Below, in pieces: positions 19,990 to 32,099 of a stretch of 53,553 nt of DNA. The stretch covers positions 1-53,553 of the forward strand of contig JAIXMN010000063.1 in the NCBI GenBank assembly GCA_025716815.1, given 5' to 3'. A model generated the notes under the pieces. That model was not told the DNA's origin. It did not search any database and saw only the letters and a program-made list of their open reading frames with translations. The translations under genes were made by a program, and so were the position numbers. How positions within the stretch are numbered: the first letter of the stretch is position 1; each line of letters opens with the position of its first letter. The DNA comes from Dichotomocladium elegans (lineage: Eukaryota > Mucoromycota > Mucoromycetes > Mucorales > Lichtheimiaceae).

Positions 19990-20235
19990 AAAGGAACAAG
20001 GACATATAACGTATGATAGAGGTCACCAATACACACACAGGCACCTTATCTGTAATAGTGCTACCATCTCCGAGTACCCATGTAAGACGGAGTAGCCAGT
20101 TGACCTAATTAGGACCTCTGCCATAAATCATATACAGTAAATAGTAGATAAATGTGTAGCGATGGAGGATCTTAATTCCGATTTCATTCGAATAAAAGAC
20201 ATCCACGAGTCTCATCGTATTCTAACTGTCCACCA
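19990..20235 (+). repeat. Probable degenerate 5' LTR/leader of Gyp-3
   Basis: Position just upstream of gag, a TATA-like ATAAATG near 20149 and a polyadenylation signal AATAAAAG near 20191. The following ACGAGTCTCA motif (20204 on) also comes after the polyadenylation signal in the Gyp-1 and Gyp-8 LTRs. There is no 3' partner in the window, so the limits are approximate. Confidence 0.45.
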
Positions 20236-20267
20236 TAAAAAACAACGAAAGCACCACATTTTTTACG

Positions 20268-20410
20268 ATGGACCCTCAGCAAGCTACCAACACCTACACC
20301 AACGACTCCCAGGGCGCCATTGCCAATGCGACCAGCGCACCTGCGGTCAACAACTCGTCCCCTGCCACCGATTTCGACGTGAGCATGGGCGAGTACCCCA
20401 ACCCCGGCAC

Positions 20411-20446
<36 letters not shown>

Positions 20447-22411
20447 CATGACGACTAGTGCTGTGGAGGCCGTCGCCCAGCTTATGGCGAAGAAAGGCGA
20501 CTATTTGAAGGAGTTGTGCTTGCAGCAAGCACAAGCACTCGAGAACGACGACGCCGACGCTTTCGCCGAGATTTCGAGGAAGATCGAACTCACTTGTCGT
20601 CTGTTGAACGATCAGAAGACGGTCTTTGTCGCGCTGCAGTCTGCGGCTGATGCTGGTCTTGAACCAACAAAGCCAGCTGCATCCTCGGTGGAACCGAGCT
20701 TCTCTCTTTCCTCAGCTCTGACTGAGGACGAAAGCAGCATCCGGTCCATTCCCTCGAGGGGTGGCCGTGTCAACATCGGCGACATCCCCTTGTTCCAGGT
20801 GCCTGGTATCACGATGACCGATATGACGAAGAAGGCGTTCAGCTCCGTGGAGGAATTCCTTCGCCGCTTCCAGCTCATCCTAGAAGCTGGAGAGGTGGAG
20901 GTCGATCGCGACTGGCAGCGTTGGTTGGCGCTTGCCATGCCGACTCACCTGGCCAACTGGTTCGATTCCATGTCGCAAACAGGGGGTACAACTGGTCCCA
21001 GGTACGTGAAGTTTTCGCCGAACGATTCGAGGGTACCAGCCGTTCGATGTCCGCCGCCACGAAATTTTTCTCGATGATGATGCCCCGCGGTGTGTCCATC
21101 CTGGATTATGGAGACGAGTACCAGGAGGCGATCAAGCAAGCCGGTCTCAAGGACGATGAGAACATGGCGTTGCGTTTCCTCTTCTCGCTGGAACCCGACT
21201 TCCAGCAGGATGTCCGTGTTGCGTGGCATGGTCAGCATGGCCCTCGCAACCCCCAAAATACCGAAGAGGTTATTCAGACGGGGGTGCTGATCCAGACGAC
21301 TGAGAACCGCACTCGACATAGTGTTTCACGTGTACAACGTGAACACCCTGCTGTGAACCGGCACCAGTGGGAATCTGCCCCACACGTCCGTCACTCCCGC
21401 CGCGAGCCGCGCAATTGGCGCCATGAACGTCTTGAACGTTCTGAGCACCACACGCGCCGGTCTTCGCCCAGGCCTTCACCCAAGCCTTCAATGAAGCCTG
21501 CACCGAAGCCGAAGAAGGAGCCGACCGCACTGCAGCGTGCACTTAAAGAACGCCGCTGCATTTACTGCAAACAAGACTGGGATCCCGACCACCGTTGCGA
21601 CGAGTACGTCAAGGCCAAGAAGGCACAACGTGAGCAGAAGCGGCTCAACCGCCTCGCGCGTCAAGACTGCTCCGTTGCCGCCAACACCACCACCAACACC
21701 AGTTCGCGCCCCTCTCGGCAGGAGGCCGACAAGCATCACCCCGCTGACGACGTCCTCGAGGACATGGATCTCGACGCTGATGCCAGTCTAGAGCTGGCAA
21801 AGCATTCCTCCGGTAAGCAAATACGTTTATATACGTTGCATACCCAAAACAATTCTTTGCGACTGACTTCACCTATCCTTATCCAGAATAAGCGTCTCTT
21901 GGGTCTGCTGGACACCGGAGCAGAGATTTCAGTTGTCAATAAAAGAATTTGTTTGAAAAACAATTGGGTTACAGAAAAAGCTTCTGGATTTATTTCATAT
22001 GCGGGAAAGAACGATCGTTTACCACGTATGGGTATCACCGAACCTCTCATTATACACTACAATCAGCGCATTATCAAGCATGCATTTGAAGTCATGGACC
22101 TCGAAGATGACACTGATGTCATAATAGGATTGGGCTTACTACCAAGACTTGGTATCGCTTTGACAGGCGTTGCGACAAGATGGGATGATGACGATCACAC
22201 TGATGAAAGCAGGGATGAAAATGTTGTACCGCAAGAAGAAAAGGCCGAGCCGAACAACTCTCCTGCTGGTACACCTGCTGAATATATTGCTTTCAAACAG
22301 GCGTTAGAGCCCTATATAAAGGCCAATGCGAATATCCCGAAGAATGCATTTTGCACCGTACCCGAATCAGTCATCTACATCGACACTCCAGAAGGTGTAT
22401 CTGCGTATTAG
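20268..22411 (+). pseudogene. Gyp-3 gag and protease
   Basis: Starts at ATG 20268 (MDPQQATNTYTND). A GAC/ACG triplet run (20409-20455) codes a low-complexity Thr-rich tract. The capsid region continues in another frame after a one-base slip near 20985, where WFDSM is followed by NWSQVREVFAERFEG. A zinc-binding segment CIYCKQDWDPDHRC lies near 21560, and the protease motif LLDTGAEISVVNKR near 21910. The TAG at 22409-22411 interrupts what is otherwise a direct continuation into RT (RQYPL follows in frame), so gag and pol were one polyprotein. Confidence 0.85.
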
Positions 22412-24995
22412 AGACAATATCCATTACCTTATTCCATGCGTCCCATTGTTGATGATGCTGTCAAAAGTTGGCTGGCGGATGGCATTATTGTCAAAGCTGC
22501 TGTGAATTCCAACTGGAACAGTCCTCTCACCTTGGCAGACAAAAAGGATGAGTATGGTAACAAGACTGGAAAGCGTCCATGTCTTGATCCACGCCACATC
22601 AATAAGTATATTCCTGACGATCGATACCCTTTGCCATTGATTAAGGAGATTTTTTCGTCTTTGGGTGGTTCTGCTATATTCACAACATTAGATCTCAAGA
22701 GCGCATTTCATCGTTTCCGGATCAATGAAGCAGACCAGCACAAGACCACATTCACTCATAATGGAATCCAGTACATGTTCCAAGGTTGTCCATTCGGTTT
22801 GAAGCCGATATCTTCCAAGTTCCAAAGAGTGATGTCATCCATTTACAAAGATATGCCATTTGTACAAACCTTCGTCGACGATATTGTGGTCCATTCTCAA
22901 ACGATGGCCGAACACACCCATCATGTTCAGCTTGCTATCCAAGCGCTGACTGATGTCAACCTGCTCCTCAACCCCGCGAAATGCCATTTTGCACAACGAT
23001 CGGTTTATTTGCTTGGATTCTGTATCTCGCAGAGTGGTATTACCCCTGATGAACGAAAACTTACCAATGTCCTACAGTGGCCTATACCACGGACGGGCAA
23101 GGATGTAATGCGTTTTATGGGTATTATCAATTATTTCCGCGACCATATTCCAAAGGTTTCCGAGATCAGTGCGCCACTCGATGCGTTACGTTCCGCTGGA
23201 TCCCTGAATCAACTCTGGACTGACGAGCATAACAAATGCTTTAAAAAGCTGAAAGCTCTGTTAGCTGAACGTACCCTCTTGCGATACCCAGATCTCTCAT
23301 TACCGTTATATGTGGCTACCGACGCTTCGAACTATGGGATTGGTGCCGTCCTCTTCCAGATGAAAGATGGCCAGAAGCAGTATGTATCGTTTATGGCTCG
23401 TTCTTTAAGCAAGTCCGAACGCAATTATTCCACGACGAAGCGAGAGTTGCTAGCCATCATCTATGCACTCCAGAAATTTCACCAGTACTTATGGGGAAAT
23501 CCTTTTACTCTGTATATGGACCACAAGGCTCTTACTTACTTGCACACCCAGAAGATTGCTAGTCCGATGATGATCAATTGGTTAGACACTTTGCTCGACT
23601 ACAATTTCCGCGTTGTACACTTGCCTGGTATTGAGAATGTGCTGCCAGATAACCTTTCGCGCTTGTTCGCCCCGGACGAACAGCTGGAGGGGGGTAATGC
23701 AGCCATAATTCGATCGGCAAAGAAAAACACGCCCAACAAACGAGTATTCCTGGTCAAAACATACGAGTCCCCACAAGATACAATGTGTCCACCAGACACA
23801 GAACGTCCTGCCTTGCTAGAGAAAGCACATTTGACAGGTGGTCACGAAGGAGCGGAACACATTGTACGATCATTACATGCCGATGGTATCCACTGGACGA
23901 ATTTATTCCAAGACGCCGTAGAGTATGTCAAATCGTGTGTTCAATGTCAACGCTACAATATTGGCAAACGAGGCTTCAATCCCTTGAGACCAATTTATGC
24001 TTACTTACCAGGCGATCACTGGGCAGTTGACTTGATCAATTTTCACCGCACTTCGAACAAAGGCAACAATTATATCATCGTCTTTGTCGATGTATGCACA
24101 CGCTTTTGTATACTGCGAGCATTACCAGACAAGTCAGCTGATACTATCGTTGAAGTCTTCAAATCTGTATTCTGCGATTTCGGTTTACCTAAGATCATAC
24201 AATCAGACAATGGAAGCGAATTCAAGAACTTCAAGATGAAGAAATTTATTGACAGCCTAGGCATCGACCATCGACTTACTACACCATACCACCCGCGCGC
24301 TAATGGGATTGCTGAACGTTGGGTACAAACGACTCTGAGTGTCATTCGCAAGAAAATTGAAGGCGCAGGTAAAGACTGGGACTTCTATGTTCCCAGCACA
24401 CAACTGGAAATCAATAGCTGTATCTCTGAGAGGTTAGGTTCTTCGCCATTCTCACTAATGTTCGCTCGACGAATTAATGAGATGAAGGACTATCGACGTA
24501 ATGGTGCCGTTGAGAACAGAGCGTCGACACACCAAGAACTTATGGAACGTGCCGCGTATATGCATGACGTCGTCTTTCCTGCCTTGAAACAAAGAGCGGA
24601 AGAACACGGCGGTAAACAAAAGAAAAAGTTCGACCAAAAATATCATTTGATTGATTTTCCGGAACGGAGCCACGTGATGGTGCGAGTCCAGAACCGAAGA
24701 AGCAAACTGGCCCCCATTTTTGAAGGACCTTACACAGTACTGCGCAAGACACAAGGAGGATCCTATGTGCTACAAGATGAAACAGGAGCTTTAATGCCTA
24801 GAGACTATTCGCCCTCTGAGATGAAACTTATTAACCAAGACGAAGTTATCCCTCAAGACGAATTATACGAAGTACAAGCTATAGTTGCACACAAAGGACA
24901 ACCAGGAAAACGACAATACTTAGTACGATGGAAAGGCTACGGCGCTGAAGACGACCAATGGCTAACACCTGATAAGTTCACCGATCCTGGCTTTA
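22412..24995 (+). pseudogene. Gyp-3 pol: RT, RNase H, integrase, partial chromodomain
   Basis: In frame with the protease after the TAG. RT shows LDLKSAFHRFRI and a variant FVDD in the YxDD position (TFVDDIVVHS). RNase H begins ATDASNYGIGAV. In integrase, CVQCQ closes the zinc finger and the DDE residues lie in DHWAVDLINF, SDNGSEF and NGIAERWVQ. The chromodomain starts YLVRWKGYGAEDDQW and is cut at TPDKFTDPG, where the MITE begins; the 140-codon tail beyond is MITE sequence. From 22436 to the break the frame is clean. Confidence 0.88.
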
Positions 24996-25726
24996 CAGGA
25001 TTTTCAAGAAGAACTTTGCCACAAATTTTAGTTGTTCATATAGATGGTCTAGGTTTTTCGTTTTTTTTTGCTTCAAATTCGAATACAAGTTTTAATATTT
25101 CGTTGCTACCCTTTTGTCAGATTAAAAGGCAATAGCAGCAAGAACATTTCAATCAAGGCTATACATGAGTCTTCCTTCTCCTCTTTTTACACCAGAATAG
25201 TTTTGGGAGGCCAACCATTTATGTTTCATTCTAATTTCGAAGGAAGAAGAGAAACGAAATACAGGATTTTCAAGAAGAAGTTTGCCACAAATTTTAGTTG
25301 TTCGTATAGACCATCCAGGTTTTTCTTTTTTTTTGCTTCAAATTCGAATACCAATTTTAGTATTTCGTTGCTACCCTTTTGTCAAATTTAAAGGCAATAG
25401 TAGCAAGAACATTTCAATCAAGGCTATAGGTGAGTTTTCCTTCTCTTCTTTTTACACCAGAATAGTTTTGGGAGGCCAACCATTTATGTTTCATTCTAAT
25501 TTCAAAGGAAGAAGAGAAACGAGATACTAAAACTTGTATTCGAATTTGAAGCAAAAAAAAACGAAAAACCTAAACGGTCTATATGAATAACTAAAATTTG
25601 TGGCAAAGTTCTTCTTGAAAATCCTGTACTAAAATTTGTATTCGATTTTGAAGCAAAAAAACGAAAAACCTAGACCGTCTATACGAACAACTAAAATTTG
25701 TGGCAAAGTTCTTCTTGAAAATCCTG
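24996..25726 (+). mobile_element. MITE copy 2 (outer), split by MITE copy 3
   Basis: Same family as 5165-5527. The left part is 24996-25259 and the right part 25629-25726. Without the inner insert and its TA the length is 364 bp. Outer flanks are TA (24994-24995 and 25727-25728). On its left is Gyp-3 chromodomain sequence and on its right LINE-A endonuclease sequence. Confidence 0.88.
25262..25626 (+). mobile_element. MITE copy 3, nested inside copy 2
   Basis: 365 bp beginning CAGGATTTTCAAGAAG and ending in the complement, flanked by TA at 25260-25261 and 25627-25628. It lies within the arm of copy 2 at a GAAATACTAAAA site. Confidence 0.9.
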
Positions 25727-25728
25727 TA

Positions 25729-26043
25729 TAGCCCATGGAATGTCAGTGGTCCAATTGAACACGAGATGGTGTATTCATTGGGGTGTTGGTGAAGGTGAAC
25801 ATGGAAAGGGAAGCCAGGACGGATCAGGAGCGATAGCCCGCCAAAGCCCCTTCTCGCGTTGCCTGGAATCCGCGCATAGTTGTGAAATTGCGCCCATGAT
25901 GTTGTGAGTGTTCCCTGGGTGAGGTAAGTTTCCATTAATAATATAATATCGACATTTTCTTCTAAACAATAATTAATCAACTCATCAGGCGAGCGATCGA
26001 TGCCTGATGCGTTGAGTTGTGCAATCGTGAACTGATCACACAT
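25729..26043 (-). pseudogene. LINE-A ORF2 start: APE-type endonuclease N-terminus
   Basis: ATG at 26043 overlaps the ORF1 stop as TGATG. The fragment has FTIAQLNASGI near the start and the metal-binding Glu in ILLMETYLTQG, both typical of APE-like endonucleases of LINEs. It then reaches HPNEYTISCSIGPLTFHGLY, where MITE sequence takes over. LINE-B lacks this N-terminal part but has the rest of the endonuclease and the RT. Confidence 0.82.
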
Positions 26044-27426
26044 CAATTATTGTTTGAATCGGAAACTTGGCTGTTGTCCTGAGTATCCATTATGGCGACC
26101 TGCGCAATCGCCTCGCCCATGTCGTCGTCGCCGTCCTCCCTGGCGGGCGGGCTGGTACCGAGAAAGCCGGCAGCTGCAGCGGATTGTGAAAGCACCTTGT
26201 GGTGGCGCACTGGTGCTGGTCGTTCCTTGTTGAATTCCACAAGCAATGCGGTGGGCAGAGCATGCAGTCCCACATAGCCGGGGTCGGCGAAAAAGTGAGC
26301 AATGGCACGGCCCACATGCGCCTTGTGGGTGGCCAAACAGGTGCACAGAATCCGACGTTGGTGAAGGTCGGCGGCCTTCGATGCCTTGTCGGCGGAGGAG
26401 AGTGTATCCCACTGGGGATCCATGAGGTTCAAGGCCGAGATGGGATCGAAGGGGATGGGGGAGATGCCACCCTTGTCAAGGCACCTGAGGAGCTCCTCTT
26501 CAAAAGAATGGTGGACTAGCAGCCCGACAATCCCTTTTGGCGGGGAAGTGGATGTCAATCACATGAGCCTGATTGATACCAAGAATGCGAAGGCGGTTGC
26601 ACACATCGCTGTGGGCCATGCGAAAGGTACTGGCCAGGTACACAAAGGTATAACCCGTCGTCTGGTCATCAGAGCGTGGCTGGAAGCCATGACCGGCCCA
26701 TGCAACCATGGCGACAGTTGGGGTGGATGCAGGTTTGGGCGCGGCTCAGCGGGCAGGGTGGCCAGTGTTCTTTTTAGCCACGGTTGCCCAGGAAGAAGGG
26801 CTGCGGTTATCCATCTTGGTTGCATGTGCTGCGCCAGTGGTGGCTGTTGTTTGTGTGGGATGCGCTTTTGGTGGTGCTGGGGCTGGTGGGGGCGTTGTTG
26901 CTGCTGCCCATCGTGATGCAGCGGTGCCACAGGGATCTAGTTCCATTGCCTCGTCTACAATGGCAGTAGTGCGCATGGTTGGGGGAGGCACACAGGCGAG
27001 GTCGGCAAGTTGTCCTTGCAGATCGGCAATCAGCAATTTAGCGGCGTTTAGTTCCACCTCGAGCTGCTTATTGTGTGCAAGCACACGTGCAAGCTCGGCC
27101 GAAAAATCCTGTTGCTCGGCGATTGCATGCTCCTGTTCGTTCAGGCGGCATTCCATGACGCTAGCCCACGCGGGCAGGTTTAGGGGCAAGGGCTGCAGGT
27201 CAAGGTCGGTGAGACTGCAGATATCCAGACCAGTAATAGAGTCAATGGTGTTGGATGGGCTGTTGATCACAATAGCCTCAGGTGTTCAGGCTCGCGCATT
27301 AGCACAAGCTGGTGTTGCTACGCGTCGAGTAGGAGATCGGGACGCCTGACGAGGGGGGCGGGTGGTTGCGGGAGCAGCAGGCGAGGGACGAGTGCTACGC
27401 ACGCTGCTTGTGGGTGGATTAGGCAT
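26043..27426 (-). pseudogene. LINE-A ORF1 (nucleic-acid-binding protein), broken
   Basis: The first ATG shared with LINE-B is 27426 (MPNPPTSS). A coiled coil (RLNEQEHAIAEQQDF..., LQGQLADL) is followed by a low-complexity linker. Next is an RRM-like segment (VYLASTFRMAHSDVCNRL, HVIDIHFPAK, LLVHHSFEEELL) with a Cys/His-poor end. Compared with LINE-B, two CGA codons have become TGA (near 27290 and 26748). One extra A in a run near 26537 shifts the frame. ORF1 proteins coat LINE RNA; this copy is dead. The domain assignment past the coiled coil is tentative. Confidence 0.65.
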
Positions 27427-27650
27427 AGGGCCTGGTGTTTGGGTGCCCCTGATTTTCTTTATCTGCGGGATTTTCGATGCTTTAGGAAGGTCTGCTGATC
27501 CTTTCCACTTCGATAACGATGTCGGGGGGTGGTGCGGATGTTTCTTGTGTCGTTTTGGTGGTTTCCAACGTGGTCGCAATTAATGGTAAATTGGATGGTT
27601 TGATTGGATAGGGGGTAATCACGTGACAAATTTGAAAAATATAAAAAGAG

Positions 27651-28301
27651 TGTCAGAATATAACTGGGGGTAGTCTAGGTAACAGGACTTGCGCTCGGAC
27701 AGAGGACAGGATAAGAGGAAGGCACGGACTAGGAACTGGAAGATAGCGGTAATGCCGGTAATGGAATAAAGTGGAAAGATCAGGAAGCTATTCTAAAATC
27801 AACGCTAGTACTACTAACCAGAAGTATGCCAGATGGCAGATCAAAACAAGACAAGAAGAGAACAGGAAGCAAGTCAAGAGCTAGACTAAAGGGGTGGGTG
27901 TTAGGTACTTTCCATTACGCAGCATACACCAAGTCGGATAACTACCAGGAACAAGGCAGAGCCGGAGAGGCGCGACAAGACGGATCAGATACTTCGGGAT
28001 AAGAGCAGAAACGGTTTACAGGACAGGACCGAGGCTTGACCAGGACAAGGTAAGTGGTTCTTGGTAATTGTGACAATAATCTGATGATATTTATTAAGAC
28101 AAACTATGGCAGTATTTATACTAGCTATGATGTGTAGGACCAGAGTTCAGATAGCCTTGGACGTTGAGATACTGACTGGAAATTAATAAATGCAGTCGAT
28201 AGATTGGGGAATTGGCCGGGAAGCAAATTAATGCAATAAGGGTGTCCATTGCATGAATGAAAATGCACGACCCTAAATTGATTCCCATTTTGGTCATGAC
28301 A
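27651..28301 (-). repeat. 3' LTR of Gyp-4
   Basis: 651 bp with ends TGTCAT...CTGACA on the coding strand, directly after the polypurine tract. Same length as the other LTR and no difference noticed. Confidence 0.93.
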
Positions 28302-28313
28302 GTAGCTCCCCTT

Positions 28314-31300
28314 CTAGGTTCGAGTCCTACGAGAACGGCAATGAGGTTGTGACCTATGAGGTTGGATGCGCAAATCTTTTCTCGGTTTGGTAGGGTGACG
28401 TAGATGGAAGTCACGGACTGCCTCGGTGGCATTCCAGAGATTTTCAGCTGGTTCCCACGTATTGTCTGTTGGGTTTTCGTAGCCTTTCCATTTTACAAGA
28501 TACTGCAGTTTGTGTCGATATATGCGGCTATCCAGTACACGCTCAACCTCGTAATGTTCTTCGCCGTGAACTTCGATTGGAGGTGGTTCAGATTGGGCGC
28601 GGCCTGGAATGTCTGGTAATGCTGGGTCATCGCGAGGTGACAACAGGCTGACGTGGAAGACCGGGTGAATGCGCATGGAGTCTGGTAGTTGGAGGCGGTA
28701 TGCGTGTGAACCAATACGAGCAGTGATCTTGAATGGGCCTAAGTATTTGTGCTCTAACTTTGGTGATGGTCGAGCTGTGCGGACGTGGCGACTCGATAGG
28801 TACACGTAGTCGCCGACCTTGTAGTCAGGGGTGCGACGACGCCCCGCGTTATAGGATGCCTCTTGCGCCCTTTGTGCTAGCTTGACTTCGGAACGCAACG
28901 CTTCGTGGAGCTCTTTCAGTGCATGGATAAGGTCTTCCGATGATTGAGAGAGACTAGAATTCGCAGGAGCAGGTGCAGTGGTGAAACGAGGATGGTAACC
29001 GGTATTGGCTTCGAAGGGCGAGTGATGTGTTGAGCTCTGCTGCGAGTTGTTGTAGCTAAACTCGGCTAACGATATAAATTCCGACCAGTCATCTTGTTGG
29101 TAGTTTATGTATGCTCGCAAATATTGTTCTAAGATCGCATTCGTGCGTTCGGTCTGCCCGTCACTCTGAGGATGAAAAGCCGTAGACATGCATGGCTTGA
29201 TCCGAAGCAACCCTAGAATTGATCTCCAAAAGTTGGAGGTGAAAATCGAGCCGCGGTCCGACACGATCTCATCTGGTAGACCATGTAGGCGGAAGATCTC
29301 ATGAATAAAGAGATGCGCTAATTGCTCGGCAGTAATGGTGTTCTGACAAGGGATGAAATGCGCCATTTTTGTTAATCGATCGACCACAACCCAGATAGCA
29401 TTGTACTTGTTGGACGTTGGCAAACCCGTGATGAAGTCCATGGAGATCGCAGCCCATGGGCGCTTGGGTATTTGCAGTGGCTTGAGTAGTCCTTGGGGTG
29501 CTTGAGAGGAGGACTTCGACCTTCTGCAGATAGAGCAGTTGTGGACGTAGCGGTTTATGAATTTACGCATACCTTGCCAGTAGAACGTTCGGGCGATGAG
29601 TTCGCAGGTTCTAGCTCTACCTGGATGACCTGAGGCAGGTGTGTCGTGATGTTCATGGAGGATTGCAATCTTCAACTCGTTGTTAGCTGGGATACAAATC
29701 CGGTTGTCAAAAAGTAGCAGGTTTGTTTCCTCTTCGAAGGTGTATCGTTGAATTTTCTTGCGGAGGTAGTGGGGAGTGCTGGTTGGAGAACGGACAAATT
29801 GTATGAGCTGTTTTAACGAGGTATCTTCGAGAAGGGAGGATTGGATCTTCTCAAGCAGAGCGAAGCCTAACCGGGATGAGGATGTGGCGCTTAGGACGAT
29901 TTGCTCTTCACGGAATAATCCTCGGATTGGTTGCTTCTCGTTTTCCCCCTCCCCAAAGGCCATGTCCCGACGACGAGAGAGGGCATCGGCCTTGGGATTT
30001 TCCGAACCTGGACGATAGGTGATCTGGAAGTCGTACTCACTGAAAACTATAGCCCATCGGGCATGACGGCGGGTAAGGGACTTTGCGGGTGACGTCATGA
30101 AGTATTGCAAGTTTTTGTGATCCGTATACACCAGAATGGTATGCCTTACGCCTTGAAGGTAATGGCGCCAGGTCGTAAAGCTCTCGACAATGGCTAGGAG
30201 TTCCTTATCATATATATCGTAGTTTACCTCGGCGGGCGACAACTTTCGGCTAAAGAAGGCAATTGGGTGGAGCTTGTTATCGTCGCCAACCTGGTTGAGG
30301 ACTCCAGCAATGGCCGAATCCGATGCATCAGTCTCCACTACGATTTTACGGTCGGGTTGGTAGTAGTGGAGTATTGGGGCAGTCGTGAACGCAGTTTTGA
30401 GCGTGCGAAAAGCAGATTCTTGATCTATACCCCAATCAAATGGTACACCTTTCTTGAGGAGGGTTGTCAGAGGTATGGTGACACCCGAGTAGCCTTTGAT
30501 GAACCGACGATAAAAATTGGCGAATCCCAGGAATACTTGGATGTCATGAGCTGACTGTGGGGTAGGCCAATCGAGGATGCAGGCGACTTTTGCAGGGTCC
30601 ATAGAGATGCCACTGTCATTGATGCGGAAACCCAGGAAGTCGACTTCTCGTACGTCGAATTCGCATTTTTCGGCCTTGATATATAACTCAGCATCCCGAA
30701 GTTTCTGGAGAACCATATGGACATGTTTCTCATGATCCTTATCGTTATCGCTGAAGATGAGGATATCATCCAGATATGCGACGACGAATTGGTCAAGGTA
30801 ATCCCGAAGTACGTCGTTGATGAGGGATTGCCAGGATGCTGGGGCGTTTGTTAATCCAAAAGGCATGACCTGGTACTCGAAGTGGCCATAACGTGTCCGG
30901 AATGCTGTCTTCCATTCCTCACCTTCTGCAATACGGATGCGGTGATATGCGTTGCGGATATCGAGTTTGGTGAATATCCGTGCCGTGGCGAGGCGATCGA
31001 TCATTTCGTTTATCAAAGGGAGTGGGTATCTATTCTTGACAGTTATCTTGTTTAGCCCACGGTAGTCCACACAAAGACGAAGTGAGCCGTCCTTTTTTTT
31101 GACGAAGATGATTGGCGCGCCTGCAGGGCTGGAAGAGCGACGAATGAATCCGTTTTTTAGGTTGGTTTCAAGATATGTGGATAGTTCCTTCAACTCATCT
31201 TGCGATAGTGGGTAGATAGGACCGAAAGGGGGTTGGGTGCCTTCTGCGAGGGGGATGGTATGGTCTGTGCCAGGGCGGTGTATTGGCAGCGAGCTGGCTT

Positions 31301-32099
31301 CGTTTTCGCTAAAGACGTCGAAGAAATCACGATACTTCTCTGGTACCCCAGGGGCTTCACTTCCACCACCGGGGTGCGAAGAAATGCTTGCTAAGGTTGC
31401 AATCTGTTCGGGGGTCATACAGAATGCTTGTGCCCCTTTTCTTATGTATCTCCTCAGGGTACGAGCATTACAGAGGCGGATGTCGATGCTGGGAGGTGGT
31501 GGTACGTTGTTGGTAGCGATAGGAAAGGTGGACGCTGATGAGTTCCTATGGCAAGCGGCCTGACATAATTGGTAGTCCAAGGTGATCTTTCGTGTTTTCC
31601 AGTCGATGCGGGGGTTATGTTGTGTGAGCCATGGCATTCCCAAAATGACTGAGTAGTTGCCCAGCGAGGTGGCGTGCAGTGTACTGTTCTCGATATGATC
31701 TCCAGTTTGCATTTCTAATTGGCATACTTTTGTCACGAGACCCGACCGGATTGCGCGGCCATCAACTGTGTATACTCTTAATGGCTGAGGGCTGGCAGTG
31801 AGGGGTATTCCTTGGCTAATGGCGAATTCCATATCGATGAAGCTTTCCATTGCACCAGAGTCGATCAAAGCATTAACAGCCACCTCTTTCTTGCCGAAAC
31901 GCAGGGTCAATGGGAGGTTCAGTGGTTCGTTCGGTGTAGAGGTATGTAGCGTGAGTGCGTGGACAGTTGAGGGTGAGAAAATGGATCTCGGATAGAGAGG
32001 TTTGTTTTCAACAATCGGTTTATTGAAATTATGATGACGTTGTCCCAGGGAATACTCTCTTACAGACCCTGGGGATTGCCTTTTCCCTTTTTCGGGCAA
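28314..32099 (-). CDS. Gyp-4 pol polyprotein
   Basis: 1261 open codons, entered by -1 frameshift from gag near 32081. Protease [11 protein letters not shown] near residue 80. RT has [15 protein letters not shown] and YLDD near 441. RNase H begins [13 protein letters not shown] near 585. The integrase HHCC ends CSICRR; DDE residues lie in SMDFITGLP (near 887), SDRGSIF (near 948) and DGQTERTN (near 983). A GPF module ([12 protein letters not shown]) and a full chromodomain ([18 protein letters not shown], about 1180-1230) follow. All catalytic residues are present and no stop or shift was found. It would perform reverse transcription and integration, probably into heterochromatin marked by H3K9 methylation. 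Confidence 0.95.
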   Translation of the reverse strand: MPEKGKRQSPGSVREYSLGQRHHNFNKPIVENKPLYPRSIFSPSTVHALTLHTSTPNEPLNLPLTLRFGKKEVAVNALIDSGAMESFIDMEFAISQGIPLTASPQPLRVYTVDGRAIRSGLVTKVCQLEMQTGDHIENSTLHATSLGNYSVILGMPWLTQHNPRIDWKTRKITLDYQLCQAACHRNSSASTFPIATNNVPPPPSIDIRLCNARTLRRYIRKGAQAFCMTPEQIATLASISSHPGGGSEAPGVPEKYRDFFDVFSENEASSLPIHRPGTDHTIPLAEGTQPPFGPIYPLSQDELKELSTYLETNLKNGFIRRSSSPAGAPIIFVKKKDGSLRLCVDYRGLNKITVKNRYPLPLINEMIDRLATARIFTKLDIRNAYHRIRIAEGEEWKTAFRTRYGHFEYQVMPFGLTNAPASWQSLINDVLRDYLDQFVVAYLDDILIFSDNDKDHEKHVHMVLQKLRDAELYIKAEKCEFDVREVDFLGFRINDSGISMDPAKVACILDWPTPQSAHDIQVFLGFANFYRRFIKGYSGVTIPLTTLLKKGVPFDWGIDQESAFRTLKTAFTTAPILHYYQPDRKIVVETDASDSAIAGVLNQVGDDNKLHPIAFFSRKLSPAEVNYDIYDKELLAIVESFTTWRHYLQGVRHTILVYTDHKNLQYFMTSPAKSLTRRHARWAIVFSEYDFQITYRPGSENPKADALSRRRDMAFGEGENEKQPIRGLFREEQIVLSATSSSRLGFALLEKIQSSLLEDTSLKQLIQFVRSPTSTPHYLRKKIQRYTFEEETNLLLFDNRICIPANNELKIAILHEHHDTPASGHPGRARTCELIARTFYWQGMRKFINRYVHNCSICRRSKSSSQAPQGLLKPLQIPKRPWAAISMDFITGLPTSNKYNAIWVVVDRLTKMAHFIPCQNTITAEQLAHLFIHEIFRLHGLPDEIVSDRGSIFTSNFWRSILGLLRIKPCMSTAFHPQSDGQTERTNAILEQYLRAYINYQQDDWSEFISLAEFSYNNSQQSSTHHSPFEANTGYHPRFTTAPAPANSSLSQSSEDLIHALKELHEALRSEVKLAQRAQEASYNAGRRRTPDYKVGDYVYLSSRHVRTARPSPKLEHKYLGPFKITARIGSHAYRLQLPDSMRIHPVFHVSLLSPRDDPALPDIPGRAQSEPPPIEVHGEEHYEVERVLDSRIYRHKLQYLVKWKGYENPTDNTWEPAENLWNATEAVRDFHLRHPTKPRKDLRIQPHRSQPHCRSRRTRT
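32044..32087 (-). promoter_or_regulatory. Predicted -1 frameshift signal, Gyp-4 gag/pol
   Basis: On the coding strand, G GGA AAA (32087-32081) sits in the gag frame, followed by a 7-nt spacer and a perfect 7-bp stem CCCAGGG/CCCTGGG (32073-32067 with 32050-32044). Its 16-nt loop contains the gag stop. This matches the classical slippery site, spacer and stem layout, and the shift leads into pol. Confidence 0.75.

Larger units (their letters stand above)
19990..24995 (+). mobile_element. Gyp-3: Ty3/Gypsy chromovirus, truncated in its chromodomain
   Basis: Gag and pol lie in a single reading frame on the plus strand, with a degenerate 5' LTR-like leader. The copy ends abruptly at 24995 inside the chromodomain where the outer MITE begins; its 3' UTR and LTR are missing. 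One frameshift (near 20985) and one in-frame TAG (22409) inactivate it. Protein similarity places it with Gyp-1 and Gyp-8. Confidence 0.85.
25729..27650 (-). mobile_element. LINE-A: decayed non-LTR retrotransposon, 5' portion
   Basis: The minus-strand order is 5' UTR, ORF1, ORF2 endonuclease start. Nearly 1 kb at each end aligns with LINE-B. The 5' tip (33684-33734) is separated by the Gyp-4 insertion at 27650/33679. Everything 3' of the endonuclease's first third is missing at the MITE junction. G+C-rich compared with the Gypsy elements. Confidence 0.85.

Noticed and set aside
20409..20455. Stand-alone microsatellite
   Set aside because: The GAC/ACG run is in frame inside Gyp-3 gag and is a low-complexity coding tract.
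22409..22411. Stop-codon readthrough (gag-pol TAG as in gammaretroviruses) in Gyp-3
   Set aside because: The TAG lies between protease and RT, not at the gag/pol border, and the related Gyp-1 has a sense codon there; a nonsense mutation is more likely.
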